DNA of 64,000 bases, taken from the NCBI RefSeq assembly GCF_003610895.1, contig NZ_MCAS01000068.1:62001-126000 (forward strand). Direction: 5' to 3'. The position numbers and the translations under genes are program-made. The notes under the pieces were generated by a model that was given only the letters and a program-made list of their open reading frames with translations, was not told the origin of the DNA and ran no database searches. Of this stretch, positions 61,827 through 64,000 are shown piece by piece. The DNA is from Paraburkholderia fungorum (GTDB taxonomy: Bacteria > Pseudomonadota > Gammaproteobacteria > Burkholderiales > Burkholderiaceae). Each line of letters begins with the position of its first letter. Within the stretch, counting starts at the first letter, position 1.

Positions 61827-62273
61827 TCAAACGGTTCCTGCCGGATCTTCCGCGTTCGCTAGCCACTCCTGGAGCGTCACCTCCACAGTGATGAACGACA
61901 GATTCGTGCCGCGCACCACGCGCCCGGCAAACACCTGGCTGTCCGTGCCGGACAGAATCGCCGTAAGCTCCGTCGTGCCTGTATCGTCACGACCCGGCAC
62001 GGCACACGCAACTTCGCCGAACAGCCCCACGATCTCGACGCCCGGTCCTTCGACGACCTGCGTGATCGCCCCGGCGCCCGTGCCACTGGCCAGATGGCCG
62101 TCAATCAGACTGCCGACCGCGCTGCGCACCACCGCGCGGCCGATGCCGTACTGCGCGCACAGCCGCTCAAGCGATTCGACGATGTCTTCATTCGGCTTCA
62201 ACCGTGCGATCAGCGTGCGTCCGTAACTGCCGGCTTCGAGTTTGACCTCCGACGAGTTGGATAGCGAAGTCAT
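61827..62273 (-). CDS. PPC/DUF296-domain protein, second of a pair
   Basis: Encodes 148 residues. ESLERLCAQYGIGRAVVRSA followed by VVEGPGVEIVGLFGEVA is the PPC/DUF296 fold, seen in AT-hook plant proteins and as standalone bacterial proteins of unknown function that form trimers. It overlaps the start region of the preceding gene's end by four bases (ATGA), so translation is coupled. Confidence 0.8.
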   Translation of the reverse strand: MTSLSNSSEVKLEAGSYGRTLIARLKPNEDIVESLERLCAQYGIGRAVVRSAVGSLIDGHLASGTGAGAITQVVEGPGVEIVGLFGEVACAVPGRDDTGTTELTAILSGTDSQVFAGRVVRGTNLSFITVEVTLQEWLANAEDPAGTV

Positions 62274-62803
62274 GCGGCATCCTCCATCGTCGGTCCGAAC
62301 AAGGTGTAGCGGGTTTCCTCGTCGACGTATTGCGTGAAGCCACCGTGTGCAAACGCGCAGAGCCGCAACACCAGCGGCTCGCGGCCCACCTCCAGGCGAT
62401 CGAGAATCACGTGGCCGCCGTGCAGCCGCCCGTCACCGCCCACGAACGCACCGTGGCAATGCAGCGCGACGCTGCCCGCACGGTCCTTACCGATCGTTAC
62501 CGCGCCGTGAAGCAACGCGACTTCGTGGTTCTCCATGTTAGGGGTGCCGTAGATGTAAGGCCGCTCGCCTTGCGCGGCCTTGATGACGACGTGGTACTGC
62601 AGCGCGCGCGCCGAGCCGCTACAGATCCGGCCAGTCGCGCCACAGAAACCGTGCTGCAACATCAAGTCGCGCAGCACCGTGCCGGCGTTGCATCCGCTGG
62701 GTATTTCAACGCGCAGTTCGCGCGGTTCCCGCACTACCGTGGCCAGCACCCGCGGGTGAGCGGCTGCGCCTGGATGGCGGAAAGCTTCTGTCTTTGACGT
62801 CAT
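62270..62803 (-). CDS. PPC/DUF296-domain protein, first of a pair
   Basis: Encodes 177 residues from ATG 62803, with DUF296-like elements (LRDLMLQHGFCGATGRICSG, then HCHGAFVGGDGRLHGGHVIL). Here the His-rich turns (HCHGAF, LHGGH) look like metal ligands, which the second protein of the pair lacks. Similar PPC proteins occur near aromatic decarboxylase loci in related bacteria as I recall, but the link is inference. The LysR at 63881 reads in the same direction from upstream. Confidence 0.75.
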   Translation of the reverse strand: MTSKTEAFRHPGAAAHPRVLATVVREPRELRVEIPSGCNAGTVLRDLMLQHGFCGATGRICSGSARALQYHVVIKAAQGERPYIYGTPNMENHEVALLHGAVTIGKDRAGSVALHCHGAFVGGDGRLHGGHVILDRLEVGREPLVLRLCAFAHGGFTQYVDEETRYTLFGPTMEDAA

Positions 62804-62981
62804 GGAAGGGTCAGGTAAATTACGACACCCGTTCTTAGCAACTTCAATGCCATTGGAACGCGATGCGCAACGCACACGGCCCGGCAGGCCTCAGCGCGGA
62901 TGAACCTGCCGGCCGGTGCGCAACATCTGTCGCGCGCGCTGCTACAGGTGTCGTGCGTATGTCATGCAGCCGGGCTGCGCG

Positions 62982-63881
62982 CTAGCTGCCTGATCGCGTA
63001 CCGACCAAGCCCAGTTGCGCGGCGATATCGACAAACCGTGCCACGCACGGATTCAAGGTATCGGGACTCCACACCAGCGCCACGTCGACATAAGGCGCAT
63101 GCTGCAACGGCACGAACCTGACGTTGTCCGCGTGCGTGCTGCGCATCGAGCTATGCACGAGCGCAACGCCGAGTTGCTGCGCGACGAGGTTCACGATGGT
63201 CTGCTGGAAATTGGTTTCGAGGCGGATACGTGGCGTAAACCCCGAACGCCGGCAATGTTCGACGATCGTGTTGTAGATGAACGGCGAAGCTGCATGCGGA
63301 GAGATGATGAACCATTCGTCGCGCAACTCGGCAATGGAAATCGCCGCCCGTGTCGCAAGCCGGTGTCCTTCGGGCAAGGCGGCGACCAACTGCTCGCTGA
63401 AAATCGTGCGGGTCTCCAGTTCGACTGCGGAGTCCGACGGATACATGATGCCGACATCGGCCTTGCCGGCGCGAATCTCGGCCACCAGCAAGGTGGGAAT
63501 GCTTTCGCTGAGCTTCAGCTCGACGCGCGGAAAGGCCGATGCGTACGCCCGCGTCAGCGCCGGCACGATGCTGTACGCGGCCGCGAACATGAAGCCCGCC
63601 ATCAGCGTGCCCTCCTCGCCGAGGTTGGCGGCACGCGCATGGCCGCGCGCCTGGTCGACGGTCGCCATCACCGTCTTGGCGTCGCGATAGAAGCGATGCC
63701 CCGCTGCCGAGAGCCGCACGCTGCGGCGCGTGCGATCCAGCAGCACGACGCCCAGTTCCGCCTCCAGCAAGGCAATCTGCCGCGACAGCGGCGGCTGCGA
63801 GATATTGAGCAGTGCCGCCGCCCGGCCGAAGTGCAAGGTCTCCGCAAGTACGACGAAATAACGTATTTGCCTCAGCTCCAT
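62982..63881 (-). CDS. LysR family transcriptional regulator
   Basis: Encodes 299 residues with MELRQIRYFVVLAETLHFGR and ISQPPLSRQIALLEAELG, an aromatic-catabolism-type LysR. ATG 63881 starts at the conserved N-terminus; the 10-residue extension to 63911 is unlikely. A T-N11-A operator-like site lies at 63926, and a divergent gene begins at 63975. It may control that gene and the PPC pair. Confidence 0.92.
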   Translation of the reverse strand: MELRQIRYFVVLAETLHFGRAAALLNISQPPLSRQIALLEAELGVVLLDRTRRSVRLSAAGHRFYRDAKTVMATVDQARGHARAANLGEEGTLMAGFMFAAAYSIVPALTRAYASAFPRVELKLSESIPTLLVAEIRAGKADVGIMYPSDSAVELETRTIFSEQLVAALPEGHRLATRAAISIAELRDEWFIISPHAASPFIYNTIVEHCRRSGFTPRIRLETNFQQTIVNLVAQQLGVALVHSSMRSTHADNVRFVPLQHAPYVDVALVWSPDTLNPCVARFVDIAAQLGLVGTRSGS

Positions 63882-63925
63882 GCCAGCCCCAAGTCCGCCC
63901 AAAGTCCGCAAAAGGAATTCGACTT

Positions 63926-63940
63926 ATACCTTACCGGTAT
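63926..63940. promoter_or_regulatory. Candidate LysR box
   Basis: ATACC-TTACC-GGTAT, an inverted repeat with the T-N11-A spacing of LysR sites, between the LysR start at 63881 and the divergent ATG at 63975. Confidence 0.55.
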
Positions 63941-63974
63941 CAGTCGTCGCATCATAATGTATTGGAGACTATTA

Positions 63975-64000
63975 ATGAATCGCACTATGCTTGGTTTCGG
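63975..64000 (+). CDS. Start of a divergent gene (partial)
   Basis: ATG AAT CGC ACT ATG CTT GGT TTC follows GGAG by eight bases, giving MNRTMLGF. It runs off the right edge. Its position opposite a LysR suggests the LysR target gene; the product cannot be told from eight codons. Confidence 0.5.

Noticed and set aside
1..64000. CRISPR array, tRNA or rRNA genes, transposase
   Set aside because: No regularly spaced direct repeats, no cloverleaf or rRNA sequence that I recognise, and no transposase or integrase motif in any frame examined.

Overview
The window looks like the chromosome of a Burkholderiales bacterium, most likely Paraburkholderia or a close relative. The evidence is high-GC coding sequence, six LysR regulators, a cyoABCD quinol oxidase, and the mix of small oxidoreductases and aromatic-type decarboxylases. 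This assignment comes from gene families and base composition only. No rRNA, tRNA, CRISPR array, transposase or integrase was recognised.

Region 1 (1-9.1 kb) begins with the 5' part of a membrane-anchored hydrolase-like gene. A HEAT-repeat protein follows, then a MerR regulator divergent from two alpha/beta hydrolases, with a 19-bp-spacer MerR-type promoter between them. An amidase, a LysR/aldo-keto reductase pair and a 2OG-Fe(II) oxygenase complete the region. Region 2 (9.3-16.3 kb) starts with a PhzF-like gene and continues with small orphan genes. Several resemble contact-toxin immunity proteins (SUKH/SMI1-like, WapI-immunity-like) or standalone domains (an EF-Tu domain III-like protein). 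Most are separated by degenerate copies of one intergenic repeat.

Region 3 (16.7-29.5 kb) holds ordinary accessory metabolism with local regulators: AraC/cystathionine beta-lyase; TetR with two SDRs and an F420-reductase-like protein behind tandem palindromic operators; a flavin monooxygenase; an MFS pump with a LysR; a WYL regulator with a VOC protein; and RhlE. Region 4 (29.9-34.1 kb) is a probable defence island: a PD-(D/E)XK nuclease protein, a coiled-coil/zinc-ribbon protein, a 393-base noncoding stretch with hairpins, and a defence-type reverse transcriptase.

Region 5 (34.3-43.6 kb) contains GNAT genes (one broken), a quinone reductase-like protein, a secreted GH79-like glycosidase, an ABC-F ATPase, a truncated old-yellow-enzyme gene and a GDSL hydrolase with a LysR. 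Region 6 (43.6-64 kb) starts with an isoquinoline-oxidoreductase-type molybdenum enzyme. It is followed by a LysR-controlled catabolic cluster at 47.5-57.6 kb: two tandem ACMSD-type amidohydrolases, UbiD, UbiX, a His-rich CobW GTPase, an NCS2 nucleobase permease, an 8-oxoguanine-deaminase-like hydrolase and an arylmalonate decarboxylase/maleate isomerase-family enzyme. Read together they suggest uptake, deamination and decarboxylation of a nitrogen heteroaromatic acid, with dedicated cofactor (prenyl-FMN) and metal supply. cyoABCD, a tandem pair of PPC/DUF296 proteins and a LysR with a divergent gene start close the window.

The most novel points are the defence island with its candidate RNA, the amidohydrolase pair in which one copy has lost its HxH metal ligands, and the repeat superfamily that punctuates the first 36 kb.
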